Assembly (NCBI GenBank): GCA_003669605.1
Contig: QWOP01000025.1
Span: 1 to 64,000, forward strand
Direction: 5' to 3'
Origin: Planctomycetota bacterium
Lineage (GTDB): Bacteria > Planctomycetota > Planctomycetia > Pirellulales > UBA1268
Length of the DNA stretch: 64,000 nt
Part shown: one piece after another, positions 25,997 to 34,283 of the stretch
Layout of the letters: every line of letters starts with the position of its first letter
How positions within the stretch are numbered: position 1 is the stretch's first letter
Made by a program: the position numbers and the translations under genes
The notes under the pieces: model-generated
Seen by the model: only the letters and a program-made list of their open reading frames with translations
The model's database searches: none
What the model was told of the DNA's origin: nothing

Positions 25997-27706
25997 ATGA
26001 ACCTGCCGGTACCGCCGCTGCTCAGTCGGGAGATGAGGCGTCTGCTCGCCGTCATCGTGGCGGTGGTGCCACTCCTGCTCCCCAGCGGCTGCCGGCCGGC
26101 AGCGACCGTGGGTGCACCGGGGCCTGCAGCCGTCGCGCGGTCATCTGCCTCGGCACCGTTGAGGCCACTTTCGGAGCCTGCTCGCCAACAGGTCGAGCGA
26201 TTCTGTGGAGACTGCCATCGGCTGCCAGCGGCGGAGAGTTTTCCCAAGGCCAACTGGCCGCACGAGGTGCGGCAAGGGTACGACTTCTATCTGACGTCGT
26301 TGCGGAGCGATCTTCCCCGGCCCGCTGAAGGGGATGCAATCCGCTACTTCCAGGATCAGGCACCGGAATCGCTCACCATCCCACGGGCGGCGGATCGCTC
26401 CGAGGAGCCGGCAACTGTGGCCTTTGTCCGGGCGGAGCTCGGAAGTGGGGTGGAACTGGCCCGTCCTGCATTGGCCCAGGTGCTGCTCGTGCCGCCGGTC
26501 GGAGGGGGCGATCGGCTCTCCCGTGGCGGAGTGAGCCTGTCAGGCGCGGCGCTTTCCGGAGTCGAACTCCTCACGACCGACATGCGTGGCGGCGAGATCC
26601 GCCGCTGGCGGTTGGGGGCGGGGGAGGCAATCAGTGAGGTCATCGGTCGGGGAACGAACCCCTGCCGGCTCTCGGCCTACGATGTGGCCGCGGACGGCGG
26701 ATCGCGGTGGTTGGTGGGCGACCTGGGGTCGTTTCTGCCGGAGGATCACTCCCGCGGAGCCGCGTTTGTGCTCGATGAAACCAGCGGCAGTGTGGCGCCG
26801 CTCTTGGAGGGGGTTTCCCGAGTCATCGAGGCCCGCCCTTTCGACTTTGATGGCGACGGCCACCGTGATTGCCTGGTTGCCGAATTTGGATGGCGGGCGA
26901 CCGGGGCCCTGTCGGTGGTGATCGAAGAGGCCTCCGGGCAGCGGCGGCGGGAGATCCTCGATCCCCGGCATGGCGTGCTCGGAGTGCAGGTGGCCGATCT
27001 GGACGGCGACGGCAGCGCCGAGATCATCGCCGCTTTTGCCCAGGAGCATGAAACGGTCGACGCCTGGTTCCGCCGCCGGCCAGTCGAGGGAGGAGCGGCA
27101 GTGGGAGCGACTGGGGAGTTGGATGGCCGAGCCACCGATGCCTGGGAGCACCGCGAACTCCTCCGCCTCCCCGATCCGTCCTGGGGGTCCAGCGGCCTGG
27201 AAATCGTCGATCTCGATGGGGATGGCGACCTCGACATCCTCCACTGCAACGGCGACACCATGGACACCGGTCTGGCCCGGCCGGAACATGGCATCCGCGC
27301 TTTGCTCAACGATGGAAAAGGGGGCTTTAGTGTCGTGGAGATCGCCGCCATGCCGGGGGTTTCCCAGGCATCTGCGGCCGATCTCGATGGCGATGGCGAC
27401 CAGGACATCGTGGCGGTGGCCCTCCATCCAGCCGCCGGCAACCATCCCCCCGGGACGTTCGATTCGGTCTTCTGGCTGGAGCAGCGGCCCGGCGGGAACT
27501 GGGCTCCCCACGCCATCGAATTCGACCGCTGCCAGCATGCCGCATTGGCCATTGGCGACGTCGACAGCGACGGCCGGCTCGACGTCATCGTCGGCAATTG
27601 GCTGGCATCCGGGGGCGACTTGGCCGTTCCGGGCCTTGACGTGTGGCTCAACCGCCCCGCCACGGCGGCGCTACCCGGGCAGCCGGCCACCGCCAGCGGC
27701 AGGTAA
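25997..27706 (+). CDS. Lipoprotein with CxxCH site and FG-GAP/VCBS repeats
   Basis: A 569-aa predicted lipoprotein: a hydrophobic N-terminus ends in the lipobox LLPSGC, with lipidation at Cys32. A CGDCH motif at 70-74, set in QVERFCGDCHRLP, suggests one covalently bound haem c. The rest is a beta-propeller of FG-GAP/VCBS repeats with many calcium-type loops (DFDGDGH, DLDGDGS, DLDGDGD, DVDSDGR). I chose ATG 25997 because AAGGAG (25979-25984) lies a suitable distance upstream; a GTG at 25985 overlaps the msrA stop but sits directly on that site. It probably sits on the periplasmic or outer face of the envelope. Substrate and redox partner are unknown. Related to the CRTAC1 proteins in this window but without their C-terminal domain. 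Confidence 0.82.
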   Translation: MNLPVPPLLSREMRRLLAVIVAVVPLLLPSGCRPAATVGAPGPAAVARSSASAPLRPLSEPARQQVERFCGDCHRLPAAESFPKANWPHEVRQGYDFYLTSLRSDLPRPAEGDAIRYFQDQAPESLTIPRAADRSEEPATVAFVRAELGSGVELARPALAQVLLVPPVGGGDRLSRGGVSLSGAALSGVELLTTDMRGGEIRRWRLGAGEAISEVIGRGTNPCRLSAYDVAADGGSRWLVGDLGSFLPEDHSRGAAFVLDETSGSVAPLLEGVSRVIEARPFDFDGDGHRDCLVAEFGWRATGALSVVIEEASGQRRREILDPRHGVLGVQVADLDGDGSAEIIAAFAQEHETVDAWFRRRPVEGGAAVGATGELDGRATDAWEHRELLRLPDPSWGSSGLEIVDLDGDGDLDILHCNGDTMDTGLARPEHGIRALLNDGKGGFSVVEIAAMPGVSQASAADLDGDGDQDIVAVALHPAAGNHPPGTFDSVFWLEQRPGGNWAPHAIEFDRCQHAALAIGDVDSDGRLDVIVGNWLASGGDLAVPGLDVWLNRPATAALPGQPATASGR

Positions 27707-27721
27707 GGGGCTTTGGCCCCT
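27706..27721 (+). terminator. Hairpin overlapping the stop of the FG-GAP lipoprotein gene
   Basis: A perfect 6-bp stem (aggggc/gcccct) with a 4-base loop starts at the last base of the TAA stop. No T run follows, so it may only stabilise the mRNA end. Confidence 0.45.
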
Positions 27722-28050
27722 GGGTGGCAGCCCGTCTGCTACCGCTGGAATAAGTCCCGCTGTTGAAGCCGCTTGGAACTCCGATTTGGCTTTCGGGTGT
27801 CTTGCGTCCGCTTTGGCTCGGGCTGTATAAAAGGCTCTGGCTTCGGGGAGGGGAAACCGCTCAGGCGAGTGGTTCGAAAGAAAAGGTTTGTTCTGTCTGC
27901 GCCTTTTGTGCGCATTTCATCCCAGGCACCACCGCGACGCCCGCACCACGATTTGCATTCTCTGCGGTTTTATTTTTCGCGATTCGTAGGTTTTTTTGGA
28001 TCCTCTTTTTCCATCCGTCATCCCCAGTTGGTCCATTCGGAGAATTCACC
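27707..28050 (+). other. 344-base leader upstream of the DUF1559 gene
   Basis: No gene is visible. Besides the hairpin at its left end it holds another possible RNA hairpin, aaccgctc at 27855-27862 pairing with gagtggtt at 27867-27874 (one G-U pair). A T-rich strand follows at about 27969-28015, then a ribosome site (cggaga) before the ATG. The drop in GC suggests that the promoter or an mRNA leader lies here. I could not match a known riboswitch. Confidence 0.5.
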
Positions 28051-29034
28051 ATGGCAAGACAAGTGCGATCATTTCGCAGGGCGTTCACGCTCGTCGAATT
28101 GCTCGTGGTCATCGCGATCATCGGTACGCTCGTCGGACTGCTGCTCCCGGCCGTTCAGGCGGCCCGGGAGGCTTCCCGCCGCAGCAGTTGTCAGAACAAT
28201 CTCAAGCAGTACGGCCTAGCACTTCAGAACCATCACGACACGATGGGCTACATCCCCTCTGGTGCCCCCACCACGCCGTGGGGAACGCCGTTTCTCTCTT
28301 GGCAAGCGAGCATCATGCCATTCATTGAGCAGACCGGGGTGGCGTCCAAGATCAAGTTCAACAGCGGTGGCGACGAGCGCTTCCGGAATATCGACGGGCA
28401 TGACTTGCGAAGCACGAAGATCAAGATGGCCCGCTGCCCTTCCGATACCGGTGCGGATGATATGTGGGGGTGGTTCCAGGGGAGCTACTCGGGCAGCCTC
28501 GGCTCGCAGCGCACCCCTTCGGCAGACGGCAATTGCAACCAGTATCTGGGATTCGCGGAGAGCCCGGCTGGCCAGGCAGACCATGGCAATGCCTGGAACT
28601 TCAAGGACATCTCCGGCATGTTCTCCCGGCTCGTGACCGAGCAGAAGGGCGTTACCTTCTCGATGGTGCAGGATGGACTGAGCAAGACGATCTTCGTCGG
28701 CGAGATGCTCCCGGAGTGCCATGACCATGACGAAGGGTTTTGGAGTTTCAACGGCAAGAACAATGCCCATGCTTCGACGAGCGTGCCGATCAACACCATG
28801 ACCACCTGTTACGACTCCCAGGCCGCCGCTCAGCAGAAGGGTGTGCCCAATCCGCAGTGCTGGGCGAAGAGCAACTGGAACTATTCCTGGGGCTTCCGTT
28901 CGCGGCATCCCGGTGGGGCGATGTTTCTCTTTGGCGATGGCCACACGCAAATGCTTCCCGAGACGATCGACCACACCACCTACCAGCGGCTCGGTGGCCG
29001 CAGGGACGGCGGTACCATCAACCTCGATGAATGA
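28051..29034 (+). CDS. DUF1559 protein with prepilin-type N-terminus
   Basis: A 327-aa member of DUF1559, a family hugely expanded in planctomycetes. It begins like a type IV pseudopilin: a short basic leader, then FTLVELLVVIAIIGTLVG, in which the glutamate is the usual position 5 of the processed protein. Prepilin peptidase would normally cut before the Phe, although the residue before it here is Ala rather than Gly. The family segment LLPAVQAAREASRRSSCQNN follows, and near the end FLFGDGHTQ is the typical H-x-G-box-like C-terminus. The frame is open upstream, but the leader peptide sets the start at 28051. A small partner lipoprotein gene follows, as is common for this family. Possibly a minor pilin or surface protein; the role is unproven. 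Confidence 0.93.
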   Translation: MARQVRSFRRAFTLVELLVVIAIIGTLVGLLLPAVQAAREASRRSSCQNNLKQYGLALQNHHDTMGYIPSGAPTTPWGTPFLSWQASIMPFIEQTGVASKIKFNSGGDERFRNIDGHDLRSTKIKMARCPSDTGADDMWGWFQGSYSGSLGSQRTPSADGNCNQYLGFAESPAGQADHGNAWNFKDISGMFSRLVTEQKGVTFSMVQDGLSKTIFVGEMLPECHDHDEGFWSFNGKNNAHASTSVPINTMTTCYDSQAAAQQKGVPNPQCWAKSNWNYSWGFRSRHPGGAMFLFGDGHTQMLPETIDHTTYQRLGGRRDGGTINLDE

Positions 29035-29058
29035 TCGTTCGGCTGAGCTCCTCTGCTT

Positions 29059-29090
29059 CCTCTTCCCGGGGCGAATGCCTCGGGAAGAGG
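29059..29090 (+). terminator. Hairpin after the DUF1559 gene
   Basis: A perfect 10-bp stem (cctcttcccg/cgggaagagg) with a 12-base loop, 24 bases after the stop. No U tract follows, but the stem is strong. It would separate the DUF1559 gene from the lipoprotein gene or stabilise its transcript. Confidence 0.6.
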
Positions 29091-29148
29091 AGCCGCGGGG
29101 GGCGTGGTAAAAACAGTCTGTTTCCATTCGACCCTGGGAGAATGTGCC

Positions 29149-29676
29149 GTGAGTGAAGGACGGGGAAAGTGGCTGGCTGTCGCCTCTGCGACACGCCGTG
29201 CAAGATCGGTCGCCATGACTGTCGTGATGGTCATGACTGTCATGAGTGTCATGCCTGCCATGACCGGCTGCGGTGGCGGGGTGAAGAAGCCGAAGGTCTA
29301 TCCGGCCACCGGAACGGTGACTCTCGGGGGGAAGCCGCTCGCGGATGCCACGGTCAGTTTTGTGCCCAGCGTCGGTGCCCCCAGTGATGGCCGCAGCGAT
29401 GCCGCTGGCAAGTTTACGATCATGACCAATGGCAAGCCTGGCGCGGCCCTGGGGCAAAACAAGGTGACGGTGAGCAAGTTCAGCGGCGCGGCCCCGACGA
29501 TGCCCGCGGCCCCGACGCCGGACGACATGAAAAAGATGTACGAAAAGAAGAAGAAGGGGGACCGGGAGAAGGGGGACGTGCCGGAGAAGTACGGCCGCCC
29601 CGACACCAGCGGACTCTCGGCCGAAGTGACCACAGATGGATCGAAGAATGTGTATACCTTCGAGCTTCAAGACTGA
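29149..29676 (+). CDS. Small lipoprotein with carboxypeptidase-regulatory-like domain
   Basis: A 175-aa predicted lipoprotein. A long basic N-terminus and a Met/Val-rich hydrophobic core end at a lipobox-like AMTGC. The mature part opens with VYPATGTVTLGGKPLADATV, the usual planctomycete small Ig-like/carboxypeptidase-regulatory fold. A lysine- and glutamate-rich, probably flexible segment (KKMYEKKKKGDREKGD) lies before the C-terminal strand. I chose GTG 29149 because GGGAG lies 8 bases upstream. The alternative, ATG 29215, would start inside the repeat-coded hydrophobic core and leave no basic region. Genes of this kind regularly follow DUF1559 genes. The protein is probably envelope-anchored; a role as partner of the pseudopilin is inferred only from context. 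Confidence 0.8.
   Translation: MSEGRGKWLAVASATRRARSVAMTVVMVMTVMSVMPAMTGCGGGVKKPKVYPATGTVTLGGKPLADATVSFVPSVGAPSDGRSDAAGKFTIMTNGKPGAALGQNKVTVSKFSGAAPTMPAAPTPDDMKKMYEKKKKGDREKGDVPEKYGRPDTSGLSAEVTTDGSKNVYTFELQD
29215..29268 (+). repeat. Degenerate 9-base tandem repeat encoding the lipoprotein signal
   Basis: Six in-frame 9-base units run from 29215: atgactgtc, gtgatggtc, atgactgtc, atgagtgtc, atgcctgcc, atgaccggc. They encode most of the hydrophobic core of the signal peptide (MTVVMVMTVMSVMPAMTG). Confidence 0.8.
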
Positions 29677-29707
29677 CACGGACTGACAGAAATTGTCGGA
29701 CTGACAG
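29671..29707 (+). repeat. Short repeats of gactgaca across the lipoprotein stop codon
   Basis: gactgaca occurs at 29671-29678, 29681-29688 and 29699-29706, the last two inside identical ggactgacag copies 18 bases apart. The first copy contains the stop codon. No function is apparent. Confidence 0.6.
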
Positions 29708-29763
29708 GGATTCTGGTCCGTGGAGACACGGCTTGTCTGCGATGGTGTGGGGCTCTGGGGCTC

Positions 29764-31149
29764 ATGGGCGAGGCACGACCGATCGGCTCCCGATACCGCC
29801 GCAACGTGCTCGTCGGCCTCCTCGCGGTGCTGCTGGTGGTGGCGGCGGTGTGGGGGAGTTCTTTCCGGGATGCCGCCGACCTGGCGGCGATCGAGGCGGC
29901 GATCGCGGACCACGACTGGCCGCGGGCGGAGTCGCTCCTTGGTGCCGCTCCTCCATCCGATCCGCCGCCTACCGACTCTCGGCAGCGCCAGGCGGCCGCA
30001 CAGCGGCAGTTTCTCCTCGGACGCGTCGCCCGCCGACAGCGACGGTTTTCAGAGGCCGAGCGGTGCTTCGACGCCGCGGAGCAACTTGGCTTGAGCAGCC
30101 GCGATATCAACCGCCAACGGCTTCTCCAGCGGGCTCAGTCGGGCGAGGTGATGGCCGTCGAGGACGAGATCGGGCGGATGCTCGCCGAGGGGGGAGACGA
30201 CACCTTTGCGGAGGATTGCTACGAAGCGCTCGCCGAGGGGTTTATCACGGCCTATCGGATGCCCGACGCGCAGCGCTGCCTGGACTACTGGTCGCAGTGG
30301 CAGCCCCGAAACCCCCTTCCCTCCTACTGGAAGGGGATGATCGAAACCCGCTACGAACGGCCAGTCTTCGCTCTGGAGCACTTTGCATCCGCCCTCGCTC
30401 TCAATCCCCGCTTCTACGATGCCCGCATCCGGCTGGCCAAACTGGAACTCGACACCGCGCGGATCGACGACGCCCAGCGGCATTTCGGGGAGTGTCTCAC
30501 GGATCGTCCCGATGACCCGGCGGCGACGATCGGCCTGGCCGATTGCCTGCTTCGTGCCGGCGACTTCGCCGCGGCGCGGTCGCTGTACCACGACGCGCTG
30601 GCGACCGATCTGAGCGGCGAACAGGCCTCGGGGGCGCTTGTGGAACTTGGACAGATGGCGCTCGAGGAGGGGGATGTCGGCCGGGCCGCGGCGCTTTTGA
30701 GCCAGGCAGTGGCCGTCGATCCACGCGGCACCCGGGCGCGGCTGATGCTCGCCGGAGCACTGTTGCGGGCCGGTGACGAGGAGGGGGCCACGCGGCAGCG
30801 GGAGATTGCCAATCGATTCGCCGAAAAACAGCGGCGCTTGGCCGTCATCACCCACGACGCCCTCGGCAAACCAGACGATCCCGATCTCCGTGCTGAGGTG
30901 GGTGCGATCCTCATCGACGAGGGATTTGTCGCGGAGGGATTGCAGTGGGTGGAAATGGCACTGGGCATCGATCCCGATCACCATCCGTCGCATCGGGTGC
31001 TGGCCGACTATTACACTGCCCTTGGTGAAGGGGAGCGGGCGGCGCACCACCTGGCGCTGGCAAAGGGCGCCCCGCGACCGGGACCCTTCGCCGCGCCGCG
31101 GGCAGCAGCGGAGATCCCCGGAGGAGCGAAGGACGGGCCGACGCCATGA
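29764..31149 (+). CDS. Membrane-anchored TPR protein
   Basis: A 461-aa protein with one N-terminal membrane segment (about residues 14-33), so most of it lies in the periplasm. The remainder is alpha-helical with tetratricopeptide-like repeats, clearest at ALEHFASALALNPRFYDARI, DFAAARSLYHDALATDLSG and DVGRAAALLSQAVAVDP, plus a C-terminal set around VEMALGIDPDHHPSHRVLAD. TPR arrays serve as protein-binding scaffolds. Its stop overlaps the start of the CRTAC1 lipoprotein gene by 4 bases (ATGA), so the two are translationally coupled, and another TPR gene follows. Partners and substrate are not known. The start is the first ATG of the frame; no strong ribosome site was seen. Confidence 0.85.
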   Translation: MGEARPIGSRYRRNVLVGLLAVLLVVAAVWGSSFRDAADLAAIEAAIADHDWPRAESLLGAAPPSDPPPTDSRQRQAAAQRQFLLGRVARRQRRFSEAERCFDAAEQLGLSSRDINRQRLLQRAQSGEVMAVEDEIGRMLAEGGDDTFAEDCYEALAEGFITAYRMPDAQRCLDYWSQWQPRNPLPSYWKGMIETRYERPVFALEHFASALALNPRFYDARIRLAKLELDTARIDDAQRHFGECLTDRPDDPAATIGLADCLLRAGDFAAARSLYHDALATDLSGEQASGALVELGQMALEEGDVGRAAALLSQAVAVDPRGTRARLMLAGALLRAGDEEGATRQREIANRFAEKQRRLAVITHDALGKPDDPDLRAEVGAILIDEGFVAEGLQWVEMALGIDPDHHPSHRVLADYYTALGEGERAAHHLALAKGAPRPGPFAAPRAAAEIPGGAKDGPTP

Positions 31150-32942
31150 TCACTCTGCCGCCGCTTTGCGCCACCACCAGCCGCCGCGCCGGGAGGTGGG
31201 CGCTGGTCCTGTTGGTGGTCATCCTCGCCCTCGCTCAAGCGTCGGGATGCAGCCGTCGACAGGCACTTCCGCTGCCATTGGCCGGCAGGACAGACCCGCC
31301 GCGGCGTGACTCCGTCCGGCCCGAAGTCGCCATTCACTTTGAGGAGCGGGCCGCCGCACTCGGCGTTTACTCTCTCTACCGAAACGGGGGCGAGGCGGAG
31401 CAGTGCACGATCCTTGAGTCGCTCGGCGGCGGGGTGGGGTGGTTCGATTTTGACCGCGACGGATGGCTCGACCTCGTGGCCACTGGTGGCGGGGAGATCA
31501 CGCCGCCGGCAACGATCACGGGGCTGCCCTGTACGGTGTTTCGCAACCTCGGCGGGAAGGGTTTTTCAGCGGCGGCCACCGAGTCGGGGATCAGCGATTC
31601 CGGGCTCTATTCCCACGGAGTGGCAGTCGGTGACCACGACAGCGATGGCTTCCCCGATCTGATCGTGACCGGATACGGAGTTCCCCGGTTCTGGAAAAAC
31701 ATGGGGGACGGAACCTTCGTCCCTGCACCATCCCCCAGTGGCGACGATGATCGCTGGAGTTCGAGCGCCGGATGGGCTGATCTCAACGGGGATGGCGTCC
31801 TCGACTTGTACCTTGCCCGGTATGTCGACTGGTCGTTCGACAATCACCCCGTCTGCGGCCCTTCCTCCGCCGTCCGCGATATTTGCCCGCCGCGATCTTT
31901 TAGCGGCCTGCCCGATTCGGTCTATCTCGGCAACGGCGACGGCACCTTCACAGATGCCGCGGCCGATGTGGGGCTGCGGAGCGATGGCAAGGGGCTGGGA
32001 GTGCTGTTAGCCGACGTCGATCTCGATGGTGATGTCGATGTCTACGTCGCCAACGACACCACCGACAATTTCCTCTACATCAACGATGGCCATGGCCATC
32101 TCGAGGAGAGCGGGCTTGTCAGCGGCACCGCCATCGACGATCAAGGGGTGCCCAACGGGAGCATGGGAATCGACCTTTGTGACTTCAACCGCGATGGGCA
32201 ACCCGATCTATGGGTGACGAATTTCGAGCGGGAATGGTTTGCCCTCTACAGGAACGAGGGGAGGGGCAATTTCCTCCACGTCAGCCGCCGCTACGGCATC
32301 ACCGACATCGGCGGCTTGTTTGTGGGATTCGGAACAGCGTGTGATGATTTCAATGCTGACGGATGGGTCGATATCGTGGTCACCGACGGCCACGTGGTCA
32401 AGTATCCAGATGCCTCGCCGCTCCTCCAGGAACCGCTCTACCTCGCCTTCGACGGCGATCGGTTTCGGCGGGGAACTCCCCCGTCCGGGAGTTACTTCGC
32501 CCAGCCGCACATGGGTCGGGGGCTTGCCAGCGGCGATTTCGACGGCGACGGCGATCTTGATCTGGCAATTTCACACGTCGGCGAACCGTTGGCGGTGCTC
32601 GAAAACACCTTCCCGCAGTCTGGTCGGTCGCTGCTGGTGCACTTGGTGGGCACGGTCTCCAACCGCGATGCGGTGGGGGCCCGGCTGGAGATCCTCGCCG
32701 CCACCGGGCCAGCTCCCGCCCTGCAGGTCACCGGCGGTGGGAGCTACCTCTCGCACAGCGACCGGAAGGTGCATCTGGTCTTGGCAAAAGAGGAGAACGC
32801 GGGCGGCGGAGGATCGTCCCCGGTGCGACTGCGTGTCCGCTGGCCTTCCGGGATCGTTCAGGATGTGGCGATTCCCGGGAATCGCACCGCGCTGACGGTT
32901 GTCGAGACCGCGCCGGGCTCATCGTCGGAGGGTCCGCGGTGA
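31146..32942 (+). CDS. CRTAC1/ASPIC-UnbV family lipoprotein with FG-GAP propeller
   Basis: A 598-aa predicted lipoprotein (hydrophobic core ending AQASGC, lipidated at Cys35). The body is an FG-GAP/VCBS propeller with Asp-rich calcium-type loops such as DFDRDGW, DHDSDGF, DLNGDGV, DVDLDGDVD and DFDGDGD. The C-terminal domain is of ASPIC/UnbV type: SNRDAVGARLEI, then YLSHSDRKVHL, then a VRWPSG segment. In animals the related CRTAC1 is an extracellular calcium-binding matrix protein; the bacterial role is not established. The gene is coupled by 4-base overlaps to TPR genes on both sides, suggesting that the three products form one envelope complex. Start ATG 31146 lies inside the upstream stop. 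Confidence 0.9.
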   Translation: MITLPPLCATTSRRAGRWALVLLVVILALAQASGCSRRQALPLPLAGRTDPPRRDSVRPEVAIHFEERAAALGVYSLYRNGGEAEQCTILESLGGGVGWFDFDRDGWLDLVATGGGEITPPATITGLPCTVFRNLGGKGFSAAATESGISDSGLYSHGVAVGDHDSDGFPDLIVTGYGVPRFWKNMGDGTFVPAPSPSGDDDRWSSSAGWADLNGDGVLDLYLARYVDWSFDNHPVCGPSSAVRDICPPRSFSGLPDSVYLGNGDGTFTDAAADVGLRSDGKGLGVLLADVDLDGDVDVYVANDTTDNFLYINDGHGHLEESGLVSGTAIDDQGVPNGSMGIDLCDFNRDGQPDLWVTNFEREWFALYRNEGRGNFLHVSRRYGITDIGGLFVGFGTACDDFNADGWVDIVVTDGHVVKYPDASPLLQEPLYLAFDGDRFRRGTPPSGSYFAQPHMGRGLASGDFDGDGDLDLAISHVGEPLAVLENTFPQSGRSLLVHLVGTVSNRDAVGARLEILAATGPAPALQVTGGGSYLSHSDRKVHLVLAKEENAGGGGSSPVRLRVRWPSGIVQDVAIPGNRTALTVVETAPGSSSEGPR

Positions 32943-34144
32943 TGGCCTGGAGCAGATTGGCAAGGGGCGCGACGGCGGCTGTGTGTTTCCTCCTCGCGGC
33001 AGGCGGAATGGCGGTACTGACACTGCGTGGCTGCCATCGGGAGGGGGCGGTTGATCCGGCGTTGCTGGTTGCCCAAGGATGGGAGGCGGTCGATCGTCAG
33101 GATGCGGTGGCCGCGCGGGAGACGGTGCGGAGGCTGCGCGCCCGAGGGGCCGAGGATCTGGCATCGGTCCTTCAGGCGCGGCTTTTGGTGGCCCGCGGAT
33201 TCTTCCGTCCGGCGATCGACATCCTCGCCGGGCTCGGTGCCACCGGTGAAGCACGGACCGACACCGAACTCGATCGCCTCGGGCATCTGGTGCGGGGGGA
33301 GGCGGCCTACCGGCTGCAGATGTATCCCGTAGCGGAGCAGGAATTCAGACGGGTGCTCGCCGTGGCCCCCGATTCCCCCGACGCCCATCGGCTTCTGGCG
33401 GCGATGTACTACGACGCCGGCGTGATTCCGGCGGCGATCGAGCATCTCCAGCAGACCGCCAGGCTTGCGCCTTCCGATCCCCGGCCGCTGCGACTGCTGG
33501 GACTGATCCACAACGACTACGAGCGGTATGAGGAGGCAGTGGGGTTTTACGAGCAATCCCTGGAGCGGTCGCCGGAGCAGGTGGACCGTGACGAGGTGCT
33601 CACCGAGCTAGCGGCTTGCCAGGTGAAGCTCCGCCGCCATCGTGATGCCCTGGTGACGCTCGGCAAACTCCCGACAGGAAACGTGGCCGATGTCCTCCGC
33701 GCGGAGTGCCATCTCGCCATCGGCGACCGCGGTGTGGCGGAGGGGATCATGGCTGGCGTGCTGCGATCCTCACCGGATGACCTCGGCGCGCTCTTGGTCG
33801 ATGGAGCGATCCGGTTGGAGGATGGCGACGCTGGCGGCGCCGTCGAGCCGCTCTCCCGGGCCGTCGCTCTTCATCCACGCGACTATCTGGCACATCTCAA
33901 ACTCGCCCAGGCGTATGCCGGGTGCGGACGGGACGTCGAGGCCAACGCCGAGCGAACTGAGGCGGAACGGCTCCGCGGCCTCCGTCGCGAATTCGCTGAT
34001 CTCCATCAGGAGGCCTGGAACGCACCCGGTGACGCTTTGGTGCGGCGGAAACTGGCAGGCCTCGCTGCGCAACTCGGCCGGCCCGACCTGGAACAGGTCT
34101 GGCTCGATGCCGCGGCCGCCGTTGTCCCCGGCAGCAACCCATGA
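32942..34144 (+). CDS. Exported or membrane-anchored TPR protein
   Basis: A 400-aa TPR-rich protein with one hydrophobic N-terminal segment (about 11-29), ending near a Cys that could be a lipobox but is not ideal (LTLRGC). TPR-like units run through the rest, for example QEFRRVLAVAPDSPDAHRLL, AIEHLQQTARLAPSDP and AVEPLSRAVALHPRDY. GGAGG at 32928-32932 serves either GTG 32939 or ATG 32942; I took the ATG. It overlaps the stop of the CRTAC1 gene and closes the TPR-CRTAC1-TPR operon. A 9-base tandem repeat straddles its stop codon. Function beyond protein binding cannot be assigned. Confidence 0.85.
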   Translation: MAWSRLARGATAAVCFLLAAGGMAVLTLRGCHREGAVDPALLVAQGWEAVDRQDAVAARETVRRLRARGAEDLASVLQARLLVARGFFRPAIDILAGLGATGEARTDTELDRLGHLVRGEAAYRLQMYPVAEQEFRRVLAVAPDSPDAHRLLAAMYYDAGVIPAAIEHLQQTARLAPSDPRPLRLLGLIHNDYERYEEAVGFYEQSLERSPEQVDRDEVLTELAACQVKLRRHRDALVTLGKLPTGNVADVLRAECHLAIGDRGVAEGIMAGVLRSSPDDLGALLVDGAIRLEDGDAGGAVEPLSRAVALHPRDYLAHLKLAQAYAGCGRDVEANAERTEAERLRGLRREFADLHQEAWNAPGDALVRRKLAGLAAQLGRPDLEQVWLDAAAAVVPGSNP

Positions 34145-34176
34145 CAAACATGACGAACACGACAAACACGACAAAC
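34141..34176 (+). repeat. Four 9-base tandem repeats (consensus AYGACRAAC)
   Basis: atgacaaac, atgacgaac, acgacaaac and acgacaaac follow one another, with a partial copy (atg) after them. The first unit contains the TGA stop of the TPR gene. Confidence 0.85.
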
Positions 34177-34217
34177 ATGGGGAATTCAGTCGCCGCTGCG
34201 CCGCCCGCTGCCTTCCT

Positions 34218-34249
34218 GACTCGGTCGATCGCGGACTCAGTCGATCGCT
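34218..34249. repeat. Direct repeat of 16 bases, two copies
   Basis: gactcggtcgatcgcg at 34218-34233 and gactcagtcgatcgct at 34234-34249 lie side by side between convergent genes, with a third partial copy (gactc) following. Each copy contains the palindrome cgatcg. Confidence 0.7.
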
Positions 34250-34283
34250 GACTCCAGGGAATCACCCCTGCACGGCGGTGCGG

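Noticed and set aside
27763-28050. N-terminal extension of the DUF1559 protein
   Set aside because: The prepilin-type leader needs the start directly before it at 28051; the extra residues are unlike any signal.
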